From the NCBI GenBank assembly GCA_027625915.1, contig JANTQA010000012.1, forward strand, positions 16,702,501 to 16,766,500: a stretch of DNA of 64,000 nt, in the 5' to 3' direction. Below the pieces are notes generated by a model. That model saw nothing but the letters and a program-made list of their open reading frames with translations. It did no database searches and was not told the DNA's origin. Within the stretch, counting starts at the first letter, position 1, and every line of letters starts with the position of its first letter. The translations under genes and the position numbers were made by a program. Source of the DNA: Anaeramoeba flamelloides (lineage: Eukaryota; Metamonada; Anaeramoebidae). Positions 24,801 through 36,381 of the stretch are shown piece by piece.

Positions 24801-27800
24801 AAAAAAAAAAAAAAAATGTACTTTAACCACAATCAAACGTACTTTTACTCCAGTTAAACAAACCCATAGACGAGTATAACACTTTTGAAAATACATTTAA
24901 CCTCATTGAAATTGATCATTTTATGTATTTAAAAATAACACTAATGTGTAAATATGAGATGAATAACATAATTCTGGTAATTTGCAGACTTAAAGAAATC
25001 AATTTATCATTAATTTTTATTCAAAAGTTCTTAAAACATGTTATTATTTCCATATATTAATAGCTTGAAAACTTTAATTTTTAATCCAATGAAAAATTTA
25101 TTCTTTTTATTTCCCCTCTTTTAAGTTTAAAAATAATTTTTCTTTTTTTTTTTCTTTCAATAAAAATGTGAAATTAACCACGTCTCTTAAAAAACAACCA
25201 GTTAATCAACCCAAATCGATCAAGAACACAATTCTTCAAACTATCTTGTATGAGGGTTGATAAATTCTTTTGACCATTTAAAGTTGAAAATTAAAGCAAA
25301 AAAAAAAAAAATAAAAAAAAAATCGTGAAAAAAAGGGAGATATTCTCACCACATTCTAATATTATTTACCTTCTTTTCTGAATATTTAATTTTCATTTGA
25401 CAAATAAAACATATACTAATATTATTCAATTGAAAAAAAATATATTATTATTTATGCATAAAAAAATAATTAAACTTATCCACAAACATTGATATAAAAA
25501 AGATCGATTATATTTTTTCAGATAAAACTGGAACGCTAACATGCAATATTATGGAATTTATGAAATGTTCTGTTGGTGGGATTAGCTATGGTGAAGGTAT
25601 CACCGAAGTTGCTATTGCTGCAGCCAAAAGAAATGGAAAAGAGTTGAAAGATACTCGGAAAGAGGGCCCTGCGTTTCAAGATAGGAATTTTTTACAAAAT
25701 TTGGAATCACACGAAACTTCTGAGTACATTCAGGAATTTTTGATTATGATGGGAATTTGTCATACAGTTTTGCCCGAAGCTGATGAAGAAGACCCAGATA
25801 ATCTTGATAAATTGGTTTACCAGGCCGCTTCGCCGGATGAGGGCGCATTAGCAAACGCAGCAAGGATGTTAGGCTATAAATTTTGTGATCGAACACCAGG
25901 TACTGTCTCGATCTCTATCAACAATAAAAAGGTTACTTATGAATTATTAAATATTTTGGAATTTAATTCCACAAGAAAAAGAATGTCCATAATTGTCCGA
26001 GATCCAGAAGGGAATATAATTTTATATTGTAAAGGTGCCGATAATGTTATTTATGAAAGATTAAACCCTAAAATGTATCAACAGGATAATAAAATCCCAG
26101 ATCTAACTCTAGAACATTTAGGGGAATTTGCGACTGAAGGTCTAAGAACACTATGCTTTGCTTCAAGGACAATTGAAGAGGATCAATACTTGGAATGGAA
26201 TAAAAAATTTAAAAAGGCCAATACTGAAATTAAGGATCGAAAAAACAAAGTAATGGCTGTATGTGAAGAAATTGAAGTTAATTTGAAGTTAGTAGGGTGC
26301 TCTGCCATCGAGGATAAATTACAAGATGGTGTACCAGATGCTATTGAATTGTTGGCCAGAGCGGGTATTAAGCTGTGGGTTTTGACTGGCGATAAACAAG
26401 AAACTGCAATTAATATTGGGTTTGCTTGCTCATTATTAACCAACGAAATGGATTTATTAGTAATCGAAGGTGATAATGAAAAGCAGGTTTATCAATCTTT
26501 AAATAACTTAAATGATAAAGCAAAATCAAATAACAAAAAAGGAATTCAAAATGCTTTAATTATTACTGGAAGATGTTTAACAAGTGCTCTATTAGCAAAA
26601 AATAAATTATTATTTTTGGAATTTGGTAAGAATTTATTTTTCAACTCTATTTTCGAAAAAATACATCTATCGTATATTCTAGTATACTGTTAAAATGGGG
26701 TATTATTACTTTGATTGTAATATTCGTATGAGAAATTTAACTTTTATAATAAAAAGAATGAAAAGAAAAAATTTTCTAAATTAAAAAAAAATAATTTACC
26801 TTATTTCACAATTTTATTGATAATCGTGATTTTGTGAAATATCATTATTTTTTTAGATTTTCACGATTTTTAAATTGGAAAAGCTTTGTAAAAGTCTCAA
26901 GGTTTTGTAAAAATCAAAGATTTTTCTAAAGGTGATTTCAAAAAAATAATTTTTCAATATATTCGCGATAATTTCTATTTTATCGCTATTTTGTGGATAA
27001 TAGCTAATTTTATGATTTTTCGTGATAAAGTAGGATTAATCACACTTTTTTATAAGATAATCACGAATTTATTGCTGAGTATCCTGATAATTTGTGTTAT
27101 CAAGAAAACCACTAATATTTTGAAAAAAAAAAATAATAATAAATAATGTTTTCAATATATTACTGTATGCCTAAATAGGAAAAAGGTGTGTTTCGGTAAT
27201 TTGTTGTAGAGTCAGCCCATTACAAAAAGCGCAAGTTGTAGATTTAGTAAGAGAAAATGTCAAAAATTCAAAATGCCTCGCAATTGGTGATGGTGCAAAC
27301 GATGTATCGATGATTCAAGCAGCTCATGTTGGTGTTGGTATCTCTGGACAAGAAGGGTTACAGGCGGTGATGTCTTCGGATTATGCCATAGCACAATTTA
27401 GATTTTTGACTAGGTTACTATTGGTTCATGGAAGGTGGTGTTACAAACGGGCAACTTTAGTTATTTTGTATTCATTTTATAAAAATGTTGCTTTTTCGTT
27501 TATGCAAATATTATTTGGGTATTTTTCTGGCTGGAGCGCTCAAACATTATTCCCTGCAATTTTTATGTCCATTTATAATGTTTTTTTCACTTCTTTACCA
27601 ATTCTTGTGATCGGTGTTTTAGATCAAGATGTATCTGCAAAATCAGAATTGAAGCATCCACAATTATATTCCGGTGATAACCGAAACAATCAATTTTCAT
27701 TTAAAAGATTTTGGGTTTGGATAATCGAAGGTGTTTATCATGCATGTGTAATGTTTTTTATTCCTACACTGTTTTATAAAAATGATATGTTACGGAGCGA

Positions 27801-28545
27801 TGGTAAAGATTCAGGGTTTTGGCTTTTTTCAATTCTTATTTATAGCTGTGTTGTGTTTGTTGTCAATTTGAAATGTGCAATCGAAACAACTTTTTGGACT
27901 TGGGTGCATCATGTAACGATCTGGGGTTCCGTTGCAGTTTGGTTTATTTTTGTGCTAATTTTCTCTAACTCCTTTTTTTTTAGTTCAGATCTGTATCAAA
28001 TCGGCAATGTTCTTTTCAAACTTCCCTTCTTTTGGTTGGCATTGTTATTCGTTGTCACTTTGTGTTTGTTGCCAGACATTTTAATAAAATTTTATCAAAG
28101 AAACTATTCACCTAAAGATTTCCAAATCATACAAGAACAAGAAAGAATTGAAAAAAAAAACCCAGAAGGATTTGAAATTGAAAAAAAGCAATCTGAAAAA
28201 TTGTCAACAAAAAAAAATGATCAAGGTAATTTACTTCAATCTTCATCAGAAAACCTCTTGCACCAAGAAGAATCTAATGAAGAAGATCATTTATTAAATC
28301 AAAAAAATTGGGAGCCAATTTCTTATAAACCCACCTCAACCGAGTCATCAAAATACTTAGGTTATGCATTTAACCCGGATTTTGGTGGTTCCTTGAGATT
28401 ATTAGATGCGAAAAGGGTTGCAAGTGATTTTAAAGAAGAATCAGGATTTTTTAATGTGCAAAATTTTAAAAAATATGCGGTTTTAAATAAAGAAATTAAT
28501 TTAAAAACAGACACAACAGAAAGCTCCGAAATAGATGAAATTTAA
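15833..28545 (+). CDS. P4-type ATPase, phospholipid-transporting flippase
   Basis: Seven exons: 15833-15835, 15915-16055, 16215-16261, 22200-23040, 23333-23449, 25503-26625, 27179-28545. Phases agree throughout and give 1212 residues, usual for the family. P4-ATPases move aminophospholipids to the cytosolic leaflet, normally with a CDC50 partner. Visible motifs: [16 protein letters not shown] in TM1; SPLTP...[20 protein letters not shown] in TM2; DGETN actuator loop (164-168); PISL in TM4 (337-340); phosphorylated Asp in DKTGT (D390); KGAD nucleotide pocket (K560); GDKQETA (~679); [31 protein letters not shown] (794 on), then TM5-10 and an acidic/Lys-rich cytosolic tail. The start codon appears to sit alone in a mini-exon (ATG then GTAAAA) joined to [20 protein letters not shown]; no in-frame ATG exists in exon 2 downstream of a TAG. 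Introns are 79, 159, 5938, 292, 2053 and 553 bases. Stop TAA. Family call very sure; mini-exon moderately sure. Confidence 0.93.
16390..16640 (+). repeat. Dispersed repeat shared with 58090-58340
   Basis: Shares GATCAAAATTTTCATT followed by CAACTTTCCAAAATAATCAC and a later block around GAAGCTGAATGTAAATTTTG with about 58090-58340 in the same orientation. No termini were found, so the class is unknown. Confidence 0.55.
16992..18200 (-). mobile_element. TTAA-flanked element Q, intron copy
   Basis: 1209 bases bounded by TTAAGGGATCGTTACT and TTACTTGTCCCTTAA. It is the reverse complement of the element at 31959-33177, with long alignable blocks, for example AAGGTAATAGAG, and TTTTGAACTTTTxAAAAATGAG. 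No protein frame remains, so it is non-autonomous or decayed. TTAA at both ends is a piggyBac-type target signature. The termini start GGGA rather than the usual CCY, so the superfamily is uncertain. It lies inside intron 3 of the flippase gene. Confidence 0.72.
20287..20440. other. GC-richer, exon-like island inside the giant intron
   Basis: On the minus strand, 20287-20379 is an open segment reading [20 protein letters not shown] then [10 protein letters not shown]. An AG lies just upstream and a perfect GTAAGT donor just downstream. On the plus strand the same island can be read from an AG at about 20362 to TAA as [17 protein letters not shown]. No family recognised on either strand. It may be a host gene fragment, an exon of a nested gene or chance. 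Confidence 0.3.
21120..21500. repeat. Nested hairpin module, copy 2
   Basis: Carries at least three palindromes: an outer pair (GGTTTTCTTGAGGTTTTCTG with its complement near 21470-21500), and two inner hairpins with arms GAAATAAACAGAAAAT / ATTTTCGGTTTATTTC and AAGATAAACAGAAAA / TTTTCTGTTTAATTC, separated by AAAAAACCTA. The same modules and the AATTCTTTTAAATTC block occur at 10780-11060. Unclassified; could fold into a branched hairpin. Confidence 0.65.
23450..25502 (+). other. Long intron (2053 bases) of the P4-ATPase gene
   Basis: The donor is GTTTGT after the codon for Ile383; the acceptor AAAAAAG lies before ATCGATTAT. The junction restores [16 protein letters not shown], exactly the spacing of the family around the phosphorylation site. 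It contains a G-richer repeat (about 23890-24480) shared in inverted orientation with 53030-53580. No exon or gene seen inside. Confidence 0.85.
23890..24480 (+). repeat. G-richer dispersed repeat, copy 1
   Basis: Diverged match to the reverse complement of about 53030-53580. Shared landmarks: TTTTGAATATATTTGA / TTTTGAGTATATTTAA, then GGAAGGTTAAATAAAGTTT / GGGAAGTTAAATCAAGTTT, then ATATTACT and ATCAGAAATG. It stands out locally through GT-rich words such as GGTATGGTGGGTGTTTAGG. No frame or termini recognised; ends approximate. Confidence 0.5.
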
Positions 28546-29038
28546 ATTATTTTCTTCGATTGTTATTTTTTATTTTTTTTTTTTTTTTATTTTGATCTTT
28601 GAAAACTCTGGTTCTAGGAAATAAATGACCATTTCAATTTATTTAATTAACCCAAAAAAAATAATTAATAAATTTTTATTTTATTAACTATTCTGTTTTT
28701 TTATTTTGTTTTATTTGATATTTATACTCTAAAAATACTCAAGAACATGTAATCATCCCTACATAAATTGATTGTTTTCTAATTAATAGATATCGTTGTA
28801 AATTGGTTTGTAATATCTACTTTTGTTGTTTTAATATTATCTTAAAACTAATAACGAATAACTACTAAAAGTTAAATATTTGGAAAAAAAAGTAATTACT
28901 CTAAAGTTGGAAAAGTTGAAAAAAAAAATTGTAATAGTTGAAAATATAAAGTTTAAAATAATAATGTATAAATTTATTATATACACTTTTTGGACTTTTT
29001 TTTGTTTCCAGGAAGTTAATGAAAGTTGAAACTTGGGT

Positions 29039-31373
29039 TTGAGAAATCAGAAGATATAAAAAAAATAATGATTCAAGAAAATTTTATATTGAAAAACACC
29101 TCATCTTGAAATTGAAAAATGAAGCCAAAATATGATTAATATAATATTCAACTTGCTTTTAAGTGTTATTCCATAATTAACCAGTGTTGTTAAAGATTAG
29201 AATTATTTTTTTTTTATTAGAAAAAGTTTAATATTTAACTTATTTGTCGAATTATTAAAAAAAAAAAAAAAATCATTTTCTTTGAAGAAGAAAGAAATCT
29301 TATTATCTGTAAAGGGAGTATAACAATATACTTTTGAAATAAAAATATCAAGTTTTGGTATAACTCAGTATTAATAATAATCAATGTAATTGTAAAAAAA
29401 TTACAAAATTGTTTTAAACTTGAAAAAAATATAATTATTCGATTCAAAGAATAGTTCGAATCAATTTTTTCTTTTTATTGAATAAAATAATCTGAGAAAA
29501 AAAACCAAAAAATCAAATTAAAAATTCTCTCAAAATATTTTTTTAAAACCTAGATAATTCAACTTATAATCAAAAAGATACCTTTTTAATTTGATTATTT
29601 ATAATTAATAATTAATAAACCAATCTTAATTATTTCATTGCGACTGTAATAACCTAAAGGTTAAATATATTTTTAGACATTTCATTTGTTTTTCAATTTT
29701 GTATATATTTTCAAACAAAATAAAATTAAAACAAATAAATAATTCAAATAAAGTAAATAAAAACAAAAAATATTAAATAACTGATTATAATACCAAAAGT
29801 TCCTTGTTTATATTATGATTATTCAAAAATACAAGAATATTGCTTAATCTTTTAAATTTCAAGTGATTTAATAAATATTTGTTAAGGGAGTAATCATTTT
29901 TGAAAATAAAAGGAAATCTTGTCAAGATCTTCAAAAAAAAATTTTTGTAATTTGTTTTTTGACTTATGAAATGGATAAGTTAACCCCATTTAATCAATTT
30001 ATTGATTTGATTCTCTATTTTGAAATTCAAAATTTGCATGTTTCCAATCTAAAACAAAAAAAAGTAACCTATTATTTTGTTTAATAATTAAGTTAATTCT
30101 TGAAAATGGGAAAACATATTTTTGGTTTTATATTGGAAAGTCTTGATTGGGAAAGCATGTTTTTTATTTGGCTACTTTTTCTTTGATTAATATTTCAATT
30201 CAATTCTTATATAATAAAACTAATTGTGGTATCTTTGATTCAAAAAATGAATATTTGTAAGAAGCTTAACTACAGTTTATCAATTAAAATGAGATCTATT
30301 ATGCAAAAAAAAATTTTTCTTTAATGTTTCAAAAAAGTTGTTTTCTTGTTTTCAAAAAATAAAAAAAAATTACAAAAAAATTTTTTTCAGCAAATGTATT
30401 GGTCTTTTTAACAAGAATCTTTATAAAAATTAAAATCATTTTTGGAAACAAAAAATTGATTTTGAATTTTGAGGATAAAATTAACTAATTTCCAAATATC
30501 TTCAAGAAAATTTTATTTTGAAAAACCAAATTACATCTTAAAACAAAAACTAAATTTCTACATAAATTGTTAAATGACTTTAAAACTTTAATTATTATAA
30601 CTATGTTTGTAAGAAAATACAATAATTTTTTAATCAGTTCAATATATCATTTTTTTGGTGAACTAAAAGTTTTATCTCAAAAAAGAAAATAAATCTTTAT
30701 ATTAATATTACTGGTAATAAAAAATTTCTGTTATCTAATAATGATCAAAATGGTAATAAAAGGAGTGAAAAATTGTTATATTGTGAGAAATAAAATGGAT
30801 TTAATAGATTTCTTTTTCAGAAAAAATCGAAAAAAAAAATTGATCTCACTAAACTAAGTTTCATTTATGGCTTTCTTAGTTGATCAGATTTTTTTGACAC
30901 TTGGCATAACCAAAATTTGTTAGTAGAGAATACCACCAATACCATCTTTTAAAATTTTGTCATGTTGTCATAGAAGACTGATCCCTTAATAAAATAAAAG
31001 ATCAGATTTTTTAGATCATCAAAGAATCAATTATTTGATTTATTTTTATTTTATTTATAAAATAAATTTATCGTTTCAAGGTTATTTATTTTGCCAAAGT
31101 CTCTTCAAGTGTTCAAAGTAAGATAACTTCAAAATAGGAATTTTTTACAAATTTTTCTTTTTTCTTTTTTTGTCAAAAATCACAAAAAAGGATCAAGATC
31201 TTTTTACTGAAAATTTAATTGAGAAAAATGAATATTAATTCTTCTAAAATAATAACTCATTTCACTAAAAGATCATAAAGGAAGTTTTATATTGGGTTTA
31301 ATTGTATTCTGGTGTAAATAATTACTCTATTACCTTTGGTTAAAAAAATAAATAAGAGTTACTATTCCCTTAA
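29039..31373 (+). mobile_element. TTAA-flanked element Q, interrupted copy
   Basis: Matches 31959-33177 in the same orientation in two blocks, about 29039-29881 and 30990-31373, separated by element P (29882-30989). The right end reads AGTTACTATTCCCTTAA. The left end is degraded (TTGAGAAATCAGAA against TTAAGGGACGAGTAA). Without P its length is about 1.23 kb, matching the other Q copies. No coding capacity. Confidence 0.7.
29882..30989 (-). mobile_element. TTAA-flanked element P, copy 1, nested in Q
   Basis: 1108 bases from TTAAGGGAGTAATCATTTTT to AGACTGATCCCTTAA. It matches 60423-61548 in reverse complement along its length, including GAAAGTCTTGATTGGGAAAG and its counterpart CTTTCAAAATCAAGACTTTC, and the ACTTGGCATAACCAAAATTT block. 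The two other Q copies lack this insert at the same place, so the TTAA duplication can be read by comparison. Non-autonomous; piggyBac-type by target site only. Confidence 0.75.
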
Positions 31374-31451
31374 AAACAAATATGATTTGTTCAAAAACTT
31401 TTTCAGAATTTTGAATCAGTTAAAAAAGAAATTTTTTGATTTCTTTTTCAT

Positions 31452-33424
31452 TTGAGGGATTAGCGTCACCATAGATTTCTCTATAATCAAAGTATGTTGT
31501 AATTGGGTGTAAATGGTATTAGTGTACCATGGCTCAAATAGCTCTAAAAAATATATTTTAAATCTTATTGCATAATCAATTATTGGATTTTTTACTACAT
31601 GATCGCTATTAAAAATTTTCCATGTTGAAAAAATTTTGAATAATTTCTTTTCCCAATCTCAAAATAGAAACCCAAAATACAGTATTAGAGTATTTAATAA
31701 TTTAGATTTAGAACTTCCAAAAGTAACAATTTTTATAATTTTTGAATTTCAAAGATTAACTCAATAATCACCAACACAAAAGCACACAGACTGATTAGTT
31801 TTGTTTTCTTTTGATAAAGCTACTTTTAGCATCAATATATTTCCATGTTTTGAGAAATAATTTGTCAAAAAAATTTATTGGTTAATTATTTAATTTTTAA
31901 AAAAAAACGAATTTTTTAGTAACTAATCTACATTTGGCCACAAATTTAAGAAAGAAATTTAAGGGACGAGTAAACTAAAAAAATCTTCAAGTAAATTTAC
32001 TAACAAATTGAAAAAAATTTTAACATATCTTGAAATTGAAAAATAAAGTAAAAATCTGATTACTACCAAAACATGTCTTATTTTTAATACTATTTTCAGA
32101 AATGAATTATTGTTTTTAAAAGTCTTGATCCATTTTTCTCATTTTTGAAAAGTTCAAAATCCAACATATTTCCAAATTATTTAAAAAAAATTATTTTCTT
32201 TGAAAGAAGATTGAAATCTTATTGCCTGTAAAGGAAGTGTACAAAAATACACTTTAAAAATGAAACCACTAAGTTCTAAAATAACCAAGTTTAAAAAATC
32301 TACTTAATCTCAAAAAAAATTTAAATAATTATTTTAAACTTGGAAAAAATATAATTTTTTGATTTAAAGAACAGACCAAATCTATTTTTTCTAGGGATTA
32401 AATGAAAAAATATGAGAAAAAAAAACCAAACAATCGAATTAAAAATTCTCCCGAAATACTTTTTTAAAACCTGGAAAATTCAACTTATTATCTCAAGAAA
32501 TACTTTTTAATCTGATTATTTATAATCAATAATGATAATCCCAATCTTAATTATTTCAGAAAGTCATTAACAACCCAAAGATTAAATGTATCAAATAGGT
32601 TTTACATTTATTTCTCAATTTTTTCAAGATTTTGCAACAAATAAAACAATTCAAATGCATATATCTAATAATAAAAAAAATAATAGATATTATCAAATAC
32701 CCGATTTTAATACAAACATTTCCTTGTTTATACTCTTGATATTTGAAAAAGTATATTGACAAGTCTTTTAAATTTCAAGAAATTTCATAAATATTTGTGA
32801 AAAAAAAAAATGTTCAAATTTTTTAGATCTTCAAGGATTCAATATTTGATTTATTTTTATTGTATTTTTAAAATAATATTAAAGACACAAGGTTAATTGT
32901 TCATAAATACTCTCAGAAATTACTAAAAAGGATATTTCTTCAAAATTAAATTTTTTTGCAAATTTTTATTTTTCTAATTTGATCCAAAAACCCAACAAAA
33001 AAGGATCAAGATCTTTTGACTGAAAATTCATTGGAAAAATGAAATCTTTTAAAAATGATTATTCATTTCTCTAAAGTTTACAAACGAAGTTTCTGATGGG
33101 TTTAATTGTATTCTGGTGAAAATAATTACTCTATTACCTTTGGGAAAAAAAATAAATAAGAGTTACTAGTTCCTTAACAAATTTGGAGTCTGAATATTGA
33201 TAATTCAAGCTTTAAATTTGTTACAATATGAAGAATTTTCTCTGAAATTGTTTGGGTTTTTTACTATTACAGAGATCATTTTTAATTGATGAGATCAACA
33301 AATATTACTAATTAACTAATAGATTTATTTAGAGACATTTGAACCATGTAGCATCAATGTAGTTAGGTCCAATAACAACATACTTTGATCGTAGACTTCT
33401 GTTTGGTAGACACTAATCCCTTAA
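31452..33424. mobile_element. Element R with ~100-base inverted ends, hosting a Q copy
   Basis: The left end is TTGAGGGATTAGCGTCACC. The right end in complement is TTAAGGGATTAGTGTCTACC. Inverted arms continue for about 100 bases (ATCAAAGTATGTTGTAATTGG against ATCAAAGTATGTTGTTATTGG, then CATGGCTCAAAT against CATGGTTCAAAT). The Q copy at 31959-33177 sits inside; without it R is about 0.75 kb. The left TTAA has become TTGA. No coding capacity. Confidence 0.7.
31959..33177 (+). mobile_element. TTAA-flanked element Q, uninterrupted copy
   Basis: 1219 bases from TTAAGGGACGAGTAAACT to AGTTACTAGTTCCTTAA. It has the same end words as the intron copy (1209 bases, inverted) and the interrupted copy at 29039-31373. 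It lies inside element R. It shows no P insertion where the interrupted copy has one. Confidence 0.75.
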
Positions 33425-33889
33425 ACAGGATCAAAAATTTAATTCCTAATCAAAATTCTTTTTAGCTTTCTTTTTTCAAACCTTTTTTCATTTTTTTTTT
33501 TTTACAAAAATAATTGAATGTTTTTGATTTGTAAAAATCAAATAAGTCATGAAAAATATCATTTTAAATTTTTATTAATTTGATTTTTGTTTGGAAATTG
33601 AAGTTTCAGAAAGTCAAATCCAAAAAAAATTAAAAAAAAATAAATTAAAATCTGACTAGTTTTTTTTTTTTCAAAAAGATTTCGAATTAAAATGAATAAT
33701 TTTTTTAATTTAAAGTAACCTGAATCAATCATCAAAAAAAAAACGAAACGAAATTCAACTTAAATTCCTATTATTTATGATTTGTAGCGATTCTTGTTTT
33801 CTTCCAATTAAAAAGAAAATCCCAAATAAAAGAATTTTTTACAAATTTAAATTCATTTTTTATTCAACCCAAATATAACATTTTACTAA

Positions 33890-34591
<702 letters not shown>

Positions 34592-36381
34592 ACAAACCTT
34601 TAATTATTATAAATTAAAAATGGAAAATTTGCACTATTATTTCTTTCATTTTTTAAAATAATTTTACATTTCAATCTTGTTTTTTACTCCTTTTCGAAAT
34701 AATATTTAACTATTTTTTTCAAAATTGTTTCAAACAAAAAAAAAAGGAGCTAACACTTTCCTAACTTTGATTGTGTACACAAAATAAATTTTAACAGAAT
34801 TTTACAAATTTTTTTGATTTTTTGTTTCTTTTTTCGATTTGATTTTTAGTTATTTGAATTTTATTCTTTAAATGCCTTTAAGATTTCAAAATATAATCTG
34901 TTTTTTTTTGAGTCAAAAATCATAATTTAAAAAACAGTAAATTTTTAAATGAATCCATAATTCTTTTCATAACACCTATCATAGTTACATTTATTCTTCT
35001 TAAATACTTTTCGTCGTGGATATGTTTATGATTCAAAAAAAAAAATCAAAAATACATCCATTTCTATTAGATTGATCTTTAAAATATTCTTTTTTTTTAA
35101 TTGTGTGTCTTTAATAAAATTCATATTTATTTTAACTTAAATTTCCCTTTTGAATAATTAAAAAAATCTGTAACCAAACGTATTTATTTCAAACCTCAGA
35201 TTCAGATTTTCCTCTATACAAATCTGAATAACTAAAATTTGTGGAAAATCAATTAATAGAAAAATTAAAAAAATCATTTTCTATCTCTGTTTTTCAAAAG
35301 AACAAGAAAAACAAAAAGTAGCAATAAAACAAGATCAAAAAAAAACCTTTATTTAAAGCGTAATTGTTCTCTAATTTCGTCAATTCCACTATCAATCTCG
35401 TTATAAAAACTATTTAGAGTATTTTACATTAATTTTAAGTTCAAATAAAAATGTTGGCAATTACCATATGTCCTTAATAAAATTAGCCACTATTTTTTTC
35501 TGATTAATATTTTTCGAAATTAAGAACATAACTTAATTCAATTAAACGCTGTGATAATTGTTTTTAGAATAAAAAACACTCTCAACCTTTGAATATCAAA
35601 AATATTTTTTGGAATTATTGTGCACTTTTTTATTTTTTTTTGAAAAATTGGGGTTGAGAAAATCTTGAAATCAAAGAATAAGTTAATATATTAAATTAGA
35701 ATACTTTTCCAGAAAGTTTATCCTTTTAGTTTAACTTTTTTTTTATTTTACCATTTAAAACTAAAAAAAACATTTGAGGACCAAATTAGTGCCTTTTGTG
35801 AAAAGAAAATTCCCCATAATTTAGAATTTGTTTTTGTAAATGAGTTTAAACAAGAAAGTGTATATAAAAATATACATAATTTCAAGTTTGAATTCAATGT
35901 TTTTGGCAAAAATGTTTTCAAGAAAAAGCTGAATTGAAACTTTATTTATTTTTATTTTATCATTTTGTTTTTTTAATTGTATAAATGGAAAGTATTTGAT
36001 CAGTTTTTCATTTTTAGTGTTTTTTTGGGTCGTAGGGACATATTCAGGGACCAATTAAAAAAAAATGTAATAAAAAATAATAAAAAAAAAAAATAGAAAA
36101 CATTTGGAAAGATTCTGTTTTAATATTCCGAGAGGTTACATGATCTTTGAAAAATATGCTTAAAATATATATAAATGTATATTAATATAAATAAATATAA
36201 ACATATACCTATAATTTTCCTAATAAAACCAAATTTATAATTTAACAATTACTAAAAGAAAAAAAAAAAAAAAAAGCGGGAATTAAAAAGAAATTAAATA
36301 GAAAAAATTTAAAAAAAACTTGTAAATATTAATCAAAAGAAAAAACAAACAATAAAAAAAAATTAATATTATTTTCTCTTC
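34592..36381. other. Convergent intergenic region
   Basis: Between the 3' ends of polyubiquitin (+) and the CH-domain gene (-). It contains the 572-bp element at 35469-36040. Other sequence is A/T-rich; T-runs follow the ubiquitin stop. A frame on the minus strand at 35821-36054 falls within the repeat and is not a gene. Confidence 0.7.
35469..36040 (-). mobile_element. 572-bp terminal-inverted-repeat element, copy 1
   Basis: Begins TGTCCTTAATAAAATTAG and ends GTCGTAGGGACA. A second copy of the same length (572 bases) lies inverted at 53751-54322, alignable from end to end (for example AAAACACTCTCAACCTTTGAA and GACCAAATTAGTGCCTTTTG). Short ends TGTCC(C/T)TA are inverted. Flanks here are TA on both sides. 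No protein frame. Class unresolved: a TA-targeted MITE fits, and the TG...CA ends would also suit a solo LTR. Confidence 0.72.

Noticed and set aside
26820-27080. Repeated GATAATCGTGATTTT-like words in the last flippase intron
   Set aside because: Irregular spacing and heavy variation; no array or ends, so treated as low-complexity sequence.
27188-27213. An extra short intron in the last flippase exon (TCG|GTAATT...TTGTAG|A)
   Set aside because: Reading straight through gives [16 protein letters not shown], the family sequence; removing it would lose conserved residues and break phase.
29882-30989. Looking for a transposase in P, Q or R
   Set aside because: All six frames are closed at short intervals and no DDE-type segment is visible; the elements are non-autonomous.
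35469-36040. Calling the 572-base element a solo LTR
   Set aside because: TG...CA ends fit, but no matching 4-6 base direct repeats flank either copy and no internal retroelement sequence is in the window.
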